From Mesorhizobium sp. (GTDB taxonomy: Bacteria > Pseudomonadota > Alphaproteobacteria > Rhizobiales > Rhizobiaceae), in the NCBI GenBank assembly GCA_004020365.1, contig SAQR01000040.1, positions 1 through 61,157 on the forward strand: a stretch of 61,157 nucleotides of DNA, read 5' to 3'. Position numbers and translations under genes: made by a program. Within the stretch, counting starts at the first letter, position 1, and every line of letters starts with the position of its first letter. Shown piece by piece: positions 47,649-56,600 of this stretch. A model generated the notes under the pieces. The model was not told the origin of the DNA. It saw nothing but the letters and a program-made list of their open reading frames with translations, and did no database searches.

Positions 47649-48650
47649 ATGGTAGGCAGAAAAAGGCCCCTCGTCGTCATCACGCGCAAGCTGCCCGACC
47701 CGGTCGAGACCCGCATGCGTGAGCTGTTCGACGCCCGGCTGAATGTCGAAGACCGGCCGATGACGCAGCCGGAACTGGTCGCGGCGGTCAAGGAGGCCGA
47801 CGTGCTGGTGCCGACCATAACCGATCAAATCGACGCAGCGCTGATCGCTCAGGCCGGCGACAACCTCAAGCTGATCGCCAATTTCGGCAACGGCGTCGAC
47901 AAGATCGACGTGTCGGCAGCAGCGAAGAAGGGCATTACCGTTACCAACACGCCGAACGTGCTGACCGAAGATACCGCCGACATGACCATGGCGCTGATGC
48001 TGGCGGTGCCGCGGCGGCTGGCGGAAGGCGCCAATGTGCTGACCGGCGACAAGAAATGGGCCGGCTGGTCGCCGACCTGGATGCTCGGCCGGCGTATCTG
48101 GGGCAAACGCCTCGGCATTGTCGGCATGGGCCGCATCGGCACCGCCGTTGCCCGACGGGCCAAGGCCTTTGGCCTGTCGATCCACTATCACAACCGCCAT
48201 CGCGTGCTGGCCGCGGTCGAGGATGATCTGGAGGCGACTTATTGGGAAAGCCTCGACCAGATGCTTGCCCGTATGGACATCATCTCAGTCAATTGCCCGT
48301 CGACGCCGGCGACCTTCCATCTGCTTTCGGCACGGCGGCTGGCGCTTCTGCAACCGTCCGCTTACATCGTCAACACGGCGCGCGGCGACATCATCGACGA
48401 GGACTCTCTGGTCAAGCTGATTCAGGACGGCAAGATCGCCGGCGCCGGCCTCGACGTTTACGAGCATGAGCCGGCGCTGAACAGCAAATTGCTGAAGCTC
48501 GCCGCCAAGGGCAAGGTCGTGCTGTTGCCGCATATGGGGTCGGCGACGCTCGAAGGCCGGATCGACATGGGCGAGAAGGTGATCATCAACATCCGCGCCT
48601 TCTTTGATGGCCATCGGCCGCCGGATCGCGTACTGCCGCTGCGGACGTGA
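47649..48650 (+). CDS. D-2-hydroxyacid dehydrogenase (glyoxylate/hydroxypyruvate reductase type)
   Basis: NAD(P)-dependent reductase of 2-oxo acids. The 333-aa protein has the GMGRIG dinucleotide motif (about 157-162), the substrate-binding arginine in NTARGDIIDEDSL, a DVYEHEP segment with the catalytic glutamate, and the catalytic histidine in LLPHMGSAT. GxGxxG followed by HNRHR suggests a preference for NADPH, as in glyoxylate reductases. The exact substrate cannot be fixed. Confidence 0.9.
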   Translation: MVGRKRPLVVITRKLPDPVETRMRELFDARLNVEDRPMTQPELVAAVKEADVLVPTITDQIDAALIAQAGDNLKLIANFGNGVDKIDVSAAAKKGITVTNTPNVLTEDTADMTMALMLAVPRRLAEGANVLTGDKKWAGWSPTWMLGRRIWGKRLGIVGMGRIGTAVARRAKAFGLSIHYHNRHRVLAAVEDDLEATYWESLDQMLARMDIISVNCPSTPATFHLLSARRLALLQPSAYIVNTARGDIIDEDSLVKLIQDGKIAGAGLDVYEHEPALNSKLLKLAAKGKVVLLPHMGSATLEGRIDMGEKVIINIRAFFDGHRPPDRVLPLRT

Positions 48651-48673
48651 TGCCACTTTAAGTTAGCTCAGGC

Positions 48674-49156
48674 TTACGAAATCGCCTTGCGCATGGTGAT
48701 CGAGGTCGGTCGGTTATAGCCACTGTGCGCCGTCCGTCCCGTTTCGCGAAAGCCGAGGCGGGCAAAGGCGGCGTGATTCCCGGTCAGTTCGATCCGCGTT
48801 TGAAGCTCAATCGCCGGCTTGCCGCGGTCGCGGGCAAGCTCCTCGACAGCTTGCATCAGCCGCTTGGCAATGGCTTGTCCCTGAAAGTCCGGTTCGACCG
48901 CGAGCTTTCCGACATAGAAATCGTTAGTCCGCTCCAGGACAAAAACGCAGCCGACAATCCTGCCGTCCTTCAGCGCCGCAAAGCCCGTCTCTTGCCGGGC
49001 CTTGTCCCGGAGGTTTTCGACCGTGAGCCAATGCGCTGAGGATGGCGGATCGATGACGCCGTCCATGGCAGCGAAGGCGCGCATGATCAGCGCCAGCACC
49101 TCGTCCCAATGGCCGAAATCGGCCGAAAGCTGCGCGACGCAAACCGGGCTGCCCAA
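48674..49156 (-). CDS. GNAT-family N-acetyltransferase
   Basis: A 160-aa acetyltransferase with the acetyl-CoA loop QGQAIAKRLM (FYVGKLAVEPDFQGQAIAKR) and C-terminal block HAAFARLGFRETGRTAHSGY. The acceptor is unknown. The start is probably TTG 49156, with GGAG about 10 bp upstream; no ATG occurs before residue 25. It lies 19 bp after moeB on the same strand, so the two may be co-transcribed. Confidence 0.85.
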   Translation of the reverse strand: MGSPVCVAQLSADFGHWDEVLALIMRAFAAMDGVIDPPSSAHWLTVENLRDKARQETGFAALKDGRIVGCVFVLERTNDFYVGKLAVEPDFQGQAIAKRLMQAVEELARDRGKPAIELQTRIELTGNHAAFARLGFRETGRTAHSGYNRPTSITMRKAIS

Positions 49157-49175
49157 AACCTAGTTGCTCCAGAAT

Positions 49176-49931
49176 CTAGCTGCTCTTGTAGCGGATCGTG
49201 TCGAAGCGCGCGGCCAACGCATCGTAAAGCAGCAGCCGGCCGACCAGCGGCTCGCCGATGCCGGCGATCAGCTTGATCGCCTCCATGGCCTGCAGCGTGC
49301 CGACGACGCCGGTCAGCACGCCGAGCACGCCGGCCACGGCGCAGGATGGCACCAGGCCGGCCGGCGGTGGTTCCGGAAAAAGATCGCGATAACTCGGATT
49401 CGGCCTGCCGTCGGTGCCGGTCTCGAATGGCTTCAGCACGGTCACCGAGCCGTCGAAGCGGCCGACGGCGGCATGGACCAGCGGCCGCTTTTCCGCGGCG
49501 CAGGCGTCGGCCACCGCATAACGGGTTTCGAAATTGTCGGAGCCGTCGACGACGATGTCATAACCGGCGACAAGGGCAGGGGCGTTGTCCGCCGTCAGCC
49601 TAAAATTGTGCAGTTCCACGGCGACGTTGGGGTTGATGCGGGCGATCGCCGCCTTGGCGCTGTCGGTCTTCGCCATGCCGATAGCGCTGGTGCCGTGGAT
49701 CACCTGCCTTTGCAGGTTCGACAGCGAGACGCTGTCGTCATCGACGATACCGAGTGTGCCGATGCCGGCTGCGGCAAGATATTCAAGCACCGGCGCTCCC
49801 AGCCCGCCGGCGCCGATGACCAGGACCCGCGCCCGCTTCAGTCGCTGCTGGCCGGCGCCACCGATCTCGGGCAGCACGATGTGGCGGGCGTAGCGTTCGA
49901 GTTCTTCATCGGTGAGCGCGGTGGTGATCAT
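49176..49931 (-). CDS. moeB: Molybdopterin-synthase adenylyltransferase (ThiF/MoeB/HesA family)
   Basis: Activates the C-terminus of a small sulfur-carrier protein by adenylation. The 251-aa E1-like protein has the nucleotide motif GAGGLGAPVLEYLAAAG and the conserved DNFETRYAVADAC and PSCAVAGVLGVLTGVVGTLQ segments. ThiF-type proteins have the same pattern, so MoeB is the best but not certain name. ATG 49931 gives the normal family N-terminus (DEELERYARHIVLPE); ATG 49967 would add 12 residues. A heptamer array follows upstream. Confidence 0.88.
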   Translation of the reverse strand: MITTALTDEELERYARHIVLPEIGGAGQQRLKRARVLVIGAGGLGAPVLEYLAAAGIGTLGIVDDDSVSLSNLQRQVIHGTSAIGMAKTDSAKAAIARINPNVAVELHNFRLTADNAPALVAGYDIVVDGSDNFETRYAVADACAAEKRPLVHAAVGRFDGSVTVLKPFETGTDGRPNPSYRDLFPEPPPAGLVPSCAVAGVLGVLTGVVGTLQAMEAIKLIAGIGEPLVGRLLLYDALAARFDTIRYKSS

Positions 49932-49981
49932 TGGCAGACCATATAGCGGGAGAACGGGCTTGGCCATCGGGGTGCGCAGCA

Positions 49982-50145
49982 GTGAATAGTGAATAGCGAA
50001 TAGTGAATAGCGAATAGCGAATAGTGAAAAAAGGTGCTCTCGCTACTCGCACTCGCACTCGCACTCGCACTCACTACTCACTACTCACTATTCGCTATTC
50101 GCTATTCGCTTACTCACTTACTCACTACTCGCTACTCGCTACTGT
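49982..50145. repeat. Heptanucleotide tandem array with inverted halves
   Basis: Left half: six GTGAATA/GCGAATA heptamers plus a partial one (49982-50030). Right half: ACTCGC hexamers, TACTCAC, TATTCGC and TACTCGC heptamers and TTACTCAC octamers (50041-50145). The halves are complementary (GCGAATA and TATTCGC), so the array can form a long cruciform or RNA hairpin. The right end supplies the last codons and stop of recF. Confidence 0.85.
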
Positions 50146-51300
50146 CGGCCCAACCGCCCCATGATCGACGGTCAAAAACTGCGCTCGTCCTTTGAGACTG
50201 GAAAACAGCGCCGCATCGGTTCCGGTCATGAAGGCCTGGCAGTTCAGCTCTTCGAGGATCGAGAACAGCGCGGCGCGTCGGCCCGCGTCGAGATGGGCGG
50301 CGATCTCGTCGAGCAGCAGGATCGGCGTCATGCCCGACATCTCGCCGGTCAACCGGGCATGCGACAGCACCATGCCGACCAGCAGCGCCTTCTGCTCGCC
50401 GGTCGAGCAGAGTTCGGCCGGCATCGCCTTTGGCCGGTGCCGCACCACGAGGTCCGACCGGTGCGGGCCGTCGAGCGTGCGCCCGGCGGCGCGGTCGCGA
50501 TCGCGACCTTCGGCAAGAGCGCGGCGGAACCGTTCCTCGACATCGACGGCCGCGCTGGTTGTGACCTCGCTTTCCAGCCCGCCGGACAGGCCGATGTCGG
50601 CTTGCGGAAACGGACCGGAGCTTGGCAGCCTGTCGATCATGGCGGCGAGCAGGCGCACCAGTTCGGCACGCGCCGCAGCAATCGCCACACCGGTTTCGGC
50701 CATTTGCGTCTCGATCGCGTCGAACCAGGCGCCGTCGCGCGAGCCTTCGGCGAGCAGTCGATTGCGGCCGCGCATCGCTTTTTCGTAGTCGAGCGCGCGC
50801 TGGCCGTGGCCCGGATCGATCGCCAGCACCTGTCGGTCGAGAAAGCGCCGGCGATCTGCGGCCGGCCCGGTGAACAATGCATCCATCGCCGGTGTCAGCC
50901 AGACGACGCGCAACCATTCCAGCATGTCCTCCGCCGAGCGCGCTGCCGCGCCGTTGATCCGCACCCGCCGGCCGCCCTCGGCGGCGTCGCCGCCTGCAAC
51001 GCCGGTGCCGATCTCGACCGGGCCGTCCGGCCCATCGAGCCGGGCATGGATGGCAAAGCCGCCGTCGCCGCCGTCGCGCGCCAATTCGGCATAAGGCGCA
51101 CGGCGCAGGCCGCGCCCCGGCGTCAGCAGGGAAATCGCCTCCAGCAGGTTGGTCTTGCCGGCGCCATTGTCGCCGGAAAAAACTACCGCGCCGGGATCGA
51201 GATCGATCGACAGTGTTGCGTAATTGCGGAAATTGGTAAGCGACAGCTTACTTATATAAGTCTGCTGGTCGCGCTCAGGCTGCTTCGCAACTCCGGTCAT
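50125..51300 (-). CDS. recF: DNA replication/repair protein RecF
   Basis: SMC-like ATPase that loads RecA at gaps. The 391-aa protein has Walker A GDNGAGKT at 43-50, a signature region and Walker B ILLLDEIAAHLD. The C-terminal VASSE and the TAG stop (50127-50125) are encoded by TACTCGC heptamers of the adjacent array, so the tail is repeat-derived and could vary between strains. It follows dnaN on the minus strand, in the common dnaA-dnaN-recF order. Confidence 0.96.
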   Translation of the reverse strand: MTGVAKQPERDQQTYISKLSLTNFRNYATLSIDLDPGAVVFSGDNGAGKTNLLEAISLLTPGRGLRRAPYAELARDGGDGGFAIHARLDGPDGPVEIGTGVAGGDAAEGGRRVRINGAAARSAEDMLEWLRVVWLTPAMDALFTGPAADRRRFLDRQVLAIDPGHGQRALDYEKAMRGRNRLLAEGSRDGAWFDAIETQMAETGVAIAAARAELVRLLAAMIDRLPSSGPFPQADIGLSGGLESEVTTSAAVDVEERFRRALAEGRDRDRAAGRTLDGPHRSDLVVRHRPKAMPAELCSTGEQKALLVGMVLSHARLTGEMSGMTPILLLDEIAAHLDAGRRAALFSILEELNCQAFMTGTDAALFSSLKGRAQFLTVDHGAVGPTVASSE

Positions 51301-51327
51301 GACACCAAGATGGCCTCGCTCGGGCCT

Positions 51328-51452
51328 AAAGCGCGTCGCGCTCGACCCGTCTCATGCGACGCGCTTTAGGTTGTTGTTTATGCATGTCGTTATCGCAAAA
51401 CCGCTGCGCACCCTCGGTTCAAGCCCGAGGGCATGCTTTTACGCGACATGCA
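51328..51452 (-). repeat. Two-stem palindromic repeat (family B), copy 2
   Basis: Reverse-oriented relative of 43378-43482: AAAGCGCGTCGC (51328-51339)/GCGACGCGCTTT (51356-51367), then TGCATGTCG (51381-51389)/CGACATGCA (51444-51452), with an additional CCCTCGGTTCAAGCCCGAGGG hairpin inside. It fills the recF-dnaN gap and abuts the dnaN stop codon at 51453-51455, so it probably folds at the 3' end of the dnaN message. Confidence 0.85.
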
Positions 51453-52571
51453 TCAGACCCGCATCGGCATCAGCACGTAGAGCGTGGTTTCGTCGGCCAT
51501 GTCGTGGATCAGCGTTGGCGAGCCGGCATCCGCCAGCATGAATTTTGCCTCGGTGCCGGTCAACTGGGCGGCGACGTCGAGCAGATATTTGGCGTTGAAG
51601 CCGATTTCGATCGCTTCGGACGAATAATCCGCGGCAAGTTCTTCGGTGGCGCTGCCCGAATCCGGATTGTTGACTGCAAGCGTGACCTGGCCTTCTCCAA
51701 TCGAAAGCTTCACCGCCCGGCCGCGTTCGGATGAAATGGTCGAGACACGGTCGACGGCGGCGGCGAAACTCTGGCGGTCGATGATCAGCTTCTTGTCGTT
51801 GCCGGTCGGGATCACCCGCTGATAGTCCGGGAAGGTGCCGTCGATCAGTTTTGAGGTCAAAACGACACTGCCGATGGTGAAACGGATCTTGGTGTCGGAC
51901 AATTCGGTGGTCACGGCGATATCGGGGTCGTCGACAAGCTTTTGCAATTCGCTGACCGTCTTGCGCGGAATGATGATGCCCGGCATGCCTTCGGATCCTG
52001 CCGGCGCGTCGATCTCGGCGCGCGCCAGCCGATGGCCGTCGGTCGCTACCGAGCGCAGCTTCAGCTTGCCGTCGGCGTCATGCGTGTGCAGGTAGATGCC
52101 GTTCAGGTAGTAGCGCGTCTCTTCGGTGGAGATGGCGAATTGGGTTTTTTCGATAAGGCCCTTGAGCGCGACCGAATCGAGCCGGAAGATATGCGAGAAC
52201 GATCCGGCCGAAAGCTCCGGGAAATCGGATTGCGGCAGGCATTGCAGGCGAAAGCTCGAGCGGCCCGAGGTCACCGTCATGGCGTTGCCGTCCTCGTCGG
52301 TCTTCAGCATGACCTCCGCACCGTCGGCGAGCTTGCGCACGATGTCGTAGAGCAGATGCGCCGGAACCGTCGTCGCGCCGCCGCGCTCGACCTTGGCGGG
52401 CGTGGCTTCGGTCACCTCCAGGTCGAGGTCGGTCGCCTTCATCTCAAGGGTGGCGCCTTCGGCGCTCAGCAGCACGTTCGACAGGATCGGTATGGTGTTG
52501 CGCCGCTCGACCACGCGATGAACGTGGTTGAGCGACTTCAGGAGATTTGACCGTTCCAGGATAACACGCAT
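51453..52571 (-). CDS. dnaN: DNA polymerase III beta subunit (sliding clamp)
   Basis: Ring-shaped processivity clamp. The 372-aa protein shows the three clamp domains in order, with the family start MRVILERSNLLKSLNHVHRVVERRNTIPILSNVLL and the end TLIHDMADETTLYVLMPMRV. The length is canonical. Its 3' end touches a family B palindrome, and another lies upstream between dnaN and dnaA. Confidence 0.98.
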   Translation of the reverse strand: MRVILERSNLLKSLNHVHRVVERRNTIPILSNVLLSAEGATLEMKATDLDLEVTEATPAKVERGGATTVPAHLLYDIVRKLADGAEVMLKTDEDGNAMTVTSGRSSFRLQCLPQSDFPELSAGSFSHIFRLDSVALKGLIEKTQFAISTEETRYYLNGIYLHTHDADGKLKLRSVATDGHRLARAEIDAPAGSEGMPGIIIPRKTVSELQKLVDDPDIAVTTELSDTKIRFTIGSVVLTSKLIDGTFPDYQRVIPTGNDKKLIIDRQSFAAAVDRVSTISSERGRAVKLSIGEGQVTLAVNNPDSGSATEELAADYSSEAIEIGFNAKYLLDVAAQLTGTEAKFMLADAGSPTLIHDMADETTLYVLMPMRV

Positions 52572-52904
52572 GACGAAACAGGCTCGCTTGAATGAATGAG
52601 CGGGTCTCCGGCAAGCGGCAACCCGCGAAAGCTCTGAACAGGCTCAGAATCTGCACAAACTGACAGGAAAAAACCCGTGAACGCAAGCCCGCGCTGCCGG
52701 TTCGGGCCGGTTACGCGGGCTTTCCTGGGATAAAACTGGGCAAGCCTGCAAACCAATGCTTGTCGCCCAAAAGCATGCCCCAGACCTGACCCAGGGCCTG
52801 ACCCGAGGGTGTGCAGCGGTTATGGGGCAACAACATGCATAAAAACAAGAATTTCAAGCGCGTCTCAGCCACCCAAACGTGACACGCCTGTTTTTTCAGG
52901 CCGG
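52572..52904. other. dnaA-dnaN gap with family B repeat, copy 3
   Basis: The 333-bp gap has no gene. A degenerate family B repeat lies at 52754-52890 (GCAGCGGTTATGGGGCAACA then CATGCATAAAAACAAGAATT and CAAGCGCGTC). A CCTGTTTTTTCAGG inverted repeat next to the dnaA stop (about 52887-52900) could terminate dnaA transcription. The dnaN promoter must be in the first 180 bp upstream of 52571, but I could not place it. Confidence 0.6.
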
Positions 52905-54449
52905 TCAGGCCTGATCGTTGATCAGTCTTCTCAGCAATTCGAGCTCCTGCGCCAGCGTGTTGTCGACGCCTGAAAGGTCCTCGATCTTGCGCACGGCATG
53001 CAGCACCGTCGTGTGGTCGCGGCCACCGAAACGCCGCCCGATCTCCGGCAAGGAGCGCGGTGTCATCACCTTCGACAGGTACATGGCGACCTGCCGCGGC
53101 TTGACGATGGTGCGGGTGCGGCGGTTGGACAGAAGTTCCGTCTTCGACACATTGTAGTGGCGCGCGACGATGCGCTGGATGTCCTCGATGCGCACCCGCT
53201 TCGGCTCGCCCGAACGATAGATGTGGCCGAGGATCTCATCGATTCGGTCGATGGTGATCTGCGGTTCGAACGACTGGCGGAACAGAAGCTGGTTGAACGC
53301 ACCTTCGAGTTCACGCCCGCTGCCGGTCACCGTGCGAGCGACATGGTTGAGGATCTCCTCCGAGATGTCGAGCGATGCATCGTCGGCCTTGGCGGTGGCA
53401 AGGCGCAGCTTGAGCATGCCGATCCGCATCGCGAAATCGGGCGCCGACATTTCGAGCGCGACGCCGCCGTTGAGGCGCGAGCGGACGCGGGGCTCCAGCG
53501 ATTCCAGTTCCGACGGCGGCCGGTCGGCGGCGACCACCACCTGCTTGGCGCTGTCGAGCAGCATGTTGATCAGATGGCAGAATTCATGCTGGATCGACTT
53601 GCCTTGCAGGAACTGCATGTCGTCGATGATGAGCAGGTCGATGTCGCGCAATTGTTCCTTCAGCGTCAGCGCGTTGTTGTCGCGGATCGCGGTGGCAAAC
53701 CGCCACATGAAATATTCGGCCGTGAGATAGACGACGCGCGACTTCGGATTCTGCTTCAGCGATTCCGCCGCGATCGCCTGCAGCAGGTGCGTCTTGCCCA
53801 GCCCCACCGTCGCGTGCAGAAACAGCGGATTGAAGCGCACCGCGCTCGACTGCGATTCCGCCACCGCCTTGGCGGCGGCGAAGGCCACCCGGTTTGACGG
53901 TCCTTCGATGAAGGAGCCGAACGTGTAGCGCGGATCAAGCGGCGAACCGAGCACATTGTGCCGGAACTCGGTCTCGGCAGGCATTCCCGGGCGAGGTGCC
54001 GGTACCCGCTCCACCCTGCCGGGGGCCGCTGTTCCGGCGGCCAGCGCCGTTTGCGCTTGCTTGGTCATCTTGCGCGCCGGCGCCACTTCGGGCTCGACGC
54101 CGCTGCGCCCCGGACGGGTAGCGGTGCGCACGACGATCTCGATCTTGAGGATTTCAGGATCCTCGTGCTTCCACAACTCGGCGATGAGGTCGAGGTAGTG
54201 GCCGTTGATCCACGAGCGCAGGAAGGCGGTGGGCACCGAGATGCGGACAATGCCCCGGGACGCCTCGGCGACCTTCATGCGCCCGAACCAGCTCGAATAG
54301 ACTTCGGTTCCCAGGCGCGCCTTCAACTGGGCCTTGACCCGGTCGAACTTTTGTTCCGCGTCGATGGAAGCCGACATGGCGTCCCCTCCGGTTAAGGTCC
54401 CAGGGAATGGGAGGTCGCCCGTAAGCTCCCTTTCGATGCCGCTCTGCAT
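52905..54449 (-). CDS. dnaA: Chromosomal replication initiator protein DnaA
   Basis: ATP-dependent initiator binding DnaA boxes. The 514-aa protein has an N-terminal helicase-interaction domain with an extra start region, a variable linker (about 110-165), the AAA+ module with Walker A VGLGKTH and Walker [14 protein letters not shown], and the C-terminal DNA-binding domain with the signature [16 protein letters not shown]. The start MQSGIEREL at 54449 is the first good ATG; an internal ATG before [10 protein letters not shown] is an alternative. It is followed downstream by dnaN and recF on the minus strand. Confidence 0.98.
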   Translation of the reverse strand: MQSGIERELTGDLPFPGTLTGGDAMSASIDAEQKFDRVKAQLKARLGTEVYSSWFGRMKVAEASRGIVRISVPTAFLRSWINGHYLDLIAELWKHEDPEILKIEIVVRTATRPGRSGVEPEVAPARKMTKQAQTALAAGTAAPGRVERVPAPRPGMPAETEFRHNVLGSPLDPRYTFGSFIEGPSNRVAFAAAKAVAESQSSAVRFNPLFLHATVGLGKTHLLQAIAAESLKQNPKSRVVYLTAEYFMWRFATAIRDNNALTLKEQLRDIDLLIIDDMQFLQGKSIQHEFCHLINMLLDSAKQVVVAADRPPSELESLEPRVRSRLNGGVALEMSAPDFAMRIGMLKLRLATAKADDASLDISEEILNHVARTVTGSGRELEGAFNQLLFRQSFEPQITIDRIDEILGHIYRSGEPKRVRIEDIQRIVARHYNVSKTELLSNRRTRTIVKPRQVAMYLSKVMTPRSLPEIGRRFGGRDHTTVLHAVRKIEDLSGVDNTLAQELELLRRLINDQA

Positions 54450-55237
54450 GATCGAGTTCCTTGTCCTTTTGTACCTTTTTCCGCCGGGAATGCGCCTCCT
54501 GCATCCATGTTTCCGGCGACCGTGTCCTCAAAGCGACACCATCGCCGCCGCCGGCAGATGATGTCGCCTCATTGTCGGGGAACCGGCGCCGGCCCCTCGG
54601 AGCCAGCCCGCTTTGGTCATGTCAGGGCAATACAATTCCGCCCGGCGAAACGCCGGCGCGTCATTGATCTGCCATGTACAATTACGCCATTCCCCTACCG
54701 TATCGAAAAGGCAAACCAAACCCGTACGCGGAGATGATCCGCGTCATGAATTCTGCCATTTTTTGCTGGCCGATTCAGGCTGGGTTAAGGGCCAACGGCC
54801 CGTCCCTCTCGATAGACAGACCTTAGCGAAATCGCTGTGGATAGGGCAAGGCCACGACTAACGGATTTTTAAGGAATGTGGTTAGCGCTAACGGGTTCGG
54901 AGCCTGCGTTGCACTGGCTTGTTTTGACAAACCCATTGTGATTCAAACCCTTTTCCGGCGAATGTGAAAAAGGCCGCGTCGCGCGATATTTTTTGAAATA
55001 ATTTTCTTGACAGGCAATTGTCCCCCATCGCTCGCACCCGATGTGAACAAGTTGTGGATGACCGTCCGCAACATTTTGAAAAATAAAGGTGATTTTCGAC
55101 GGTTGATATTTCGCCGTGAACGTTTTCAGCGGCTGCGCCTGTCGGCCGGCATGGATATGCCGGCAAAGCATTTCGAACTTCGAAATCGCGCGGAGTGTTG
55201 CTTGCGGGCTTTCTTTTTAAGTACTTGCCGGCAAACG
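54450..55237. promoter_or_regulatory. Origin-like region between dnaA and rpsT
   Basis: No gene is seen in this 790-bp stretch. Four DnaA-box-like nonamers share one orientation: TGTGGATAG (54836), TGTGAAAAA (54963), TGTGAACAA (55042) and TGTGGATGA (55053); the second fits the loose TTWTNCACA consensus, the rest have one mismatch. Also present are AT-rich tracts (54983-55012 and 55070-55110), a GTTAGCGCTAAC palindrome (54881-54892), and inverted repeats GCCGGCAT/ATGCCGGC (55145-55164) and ATTTCGAA/TTCGAAAT (55170-55186). It is either the dnaA control region or an origin. In studied rhizobia oriC lies near hemE instead, so the origin label is tentative. Confidence 0.55.
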
Positions 55238-55262
55238 AAAAAAACCGGCACGAGCGGCCGGG
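55238..55262 (-). terminator. Rho-independent terminator of rpsT
   Basis: Read on the minus strand, CCGGC (55261-55257) pairs with GCCGG (55249-55245) around a 7-nt loop and is followed by seven T's (55244-55238). It lies 30 bp after the rpsT stop. Confidence 0.8.
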
Positions 55263-55292
55263 TTTGAAAAGGACAAGTTTAGTAAAGGTATA

Positions 55293-55559
55293 TTAGGCCG
55301 ACAACACCTTGAGGCGCTGGGCCAGGCGCGACACCTTGCGGGATGCCGTATTCTTGTGCACCACGCCCTTGCTCGCGGCGCGCATCAATTCCGGCTCAGC
55401 CACCTTGAAAGCAGCCTGCGCGGCAGCCTTGTCGCCCGAGGCGAGCGCCTCTTCGACCTGGCGGATGTAGGTCCGCACGCGCGAGCGGCGGTTCTTGTTG
55501 ATCGCCGTGCGGCGGGCGATCTTGCGCGTTGCCTTTTTGGCCGAGGAGGTATTGGCCAT
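55293..55559 (-). CDS. rpsT: 30S ribosomal protein S20
   Basis: Binds the 5' domain and 3' minor domain of 16S rRNA. The 88-aa product has the S20 pattern [37 protein letters not shown] and the basic end [22 protein letters not shown] 55559 follows AGAGAGG and the family start, so upstream in-frame codons are excluded. It lies upstream of dnaA and downstream of the enoyl-CoA hydratase gene, as in many rhizobia. Confidence 0.98.
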   Translation of the reverse strand: MANTSSAKKATRKIARRTAINKNRRSRVRTYIRQVEEALASGDKAAAQAAFKVAEPELMRAASKGVVHKNTASRKVSRLAQRLKVLSA

Positions 55560-55762
55560 GATGCCTCTCTTCTGATCTGGTGGGCGCACGCGGAATGCCG
55601 CAAGGCGCAAAAAACAAACGGGCAGCCACAGGGCCGCCTCGGTTGGTGCGGCTTATAGTTCAGCTTTTCCGGCGCGTCAACGCTGCTTCGTCTTCTTTTT
55701 GGCCGCTGCTGTTGCTCGCTTCCGGCCGATGTCGTCCCCATCTACCAGTTCGAGGAATTTGG

Positions 55763-56536
55763 CTACCGGTTCGAGAAATTTGGCTTCCGCTTCTCGACAA
55801 AGGCCGCCATGCCTTCCTTCTGGTCATCGAGCGCAAACAGTGAGTGAAACAGCCGGCGCTCGAACCGCAGCCCCTCGGCCAGTGTCGTTTCATAGGCGCG
55901 GTTGACGGCCTCTTTCGCCATCATCACCGACGGCAGCGAAAAATCGGCTATCTTGGCCGCCGCCTTCAACGCCTCCTCGAGCAGCTCGCCGGCGGGCACG
56001 ACACGCGACACCAGACCGCAACGCTCGGCTTCCGCCGCATCCATCATCCGTCCGGTCAGGCACATGTCCATCGCCTTCGACTTGCCGACGAAACGGGTCA
56101 GGCGCTGCGATCCGCCCATGCCTGGCATGACACCGAGCGTGATCTCGGGCTGGCCGAACCTGGCGTTGTCGGCGGCGATGATGAAATCGCACATCATCGC
56201 CAGTTCGCAGCCGCCGCCGAGCGCATAGCCGGCCACCGCCGCGATGACAGGCTTGCGCGCCCGGGTGAGCTCTTCCCAGCCGACAAAGAAATCCTGCACA
56301 TAGGCGTCGACAAAGGAGATCGCCTGCATTTCCTTGATGTCCGCACCTGCCGCGAAGGCTTTTTCGGAGCCGGTGATGACCATCGCGCCGATGTCGGCAT
56401 TGGCGCTAAAGCCGTTCACGGCCGCGACCAATTCCGCCAAGACCTGCGAGTTCAGCGCATTGAGCGCCTTCGGCCGGTTCAGCGTGATCAGCCCGACCTT
56501 GCCGCGGGTTTCCACGATAATCGTTTCATAGGCCAT
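55763..56536 (-). CDS. Enoyl-CoA hydratase (crotonase family)
   Basis: Hydrates trans-2-enoyl-CoA to 3-hydroxyacyl-CoA in fatty-acid or aromatic breakdown. The 257-aa protein has the oxyanion-hole motifs [12 protein letters not shown] and [21 protein letters not shown], and a catalytic glutamate pair, one in [20 protein letters not shown]. The length is normal. It lies between mutM and rpsT; crotonase genes at this place are typical of rhizobia. Substrate chain length is unknown. Confidence 0.94.
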   Translation of the reverse strand: MAYETIIVETRGKVGLITLNRPKALNALNSQVLAELVAAVNGFSANADIGAMVITGSEKAFAAGADIKEMQAISFVDAYVQDFFVGWEELTRARKPVIAAVAGYALGGGCELAMMCDFIIAADNARFGQPEITLGVMPGMGGSQRLTRFVGKSKAMDMCLTGRMMDAAEAERCGLVSRVVPAGELLEEALKAAAKIADFSLPSVMMAKEAVNRAYETTLAEGLRFERRLFHSLFALDDQKEGMAAFVEKRKPNFSNR

Positions 56537-56600
56537 GACTGTATCTCCTCACTCGGTCATCTGGCTTACATCAGGGCATCCAACTCATACCCGCACTAAG

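Noticed and set aside
49982-50145. Possible CRISPR array
   Set aside because: Units are 6-8 bp with no spacers of constant length and no cas genes nearby. It is a microsatellite-like array.
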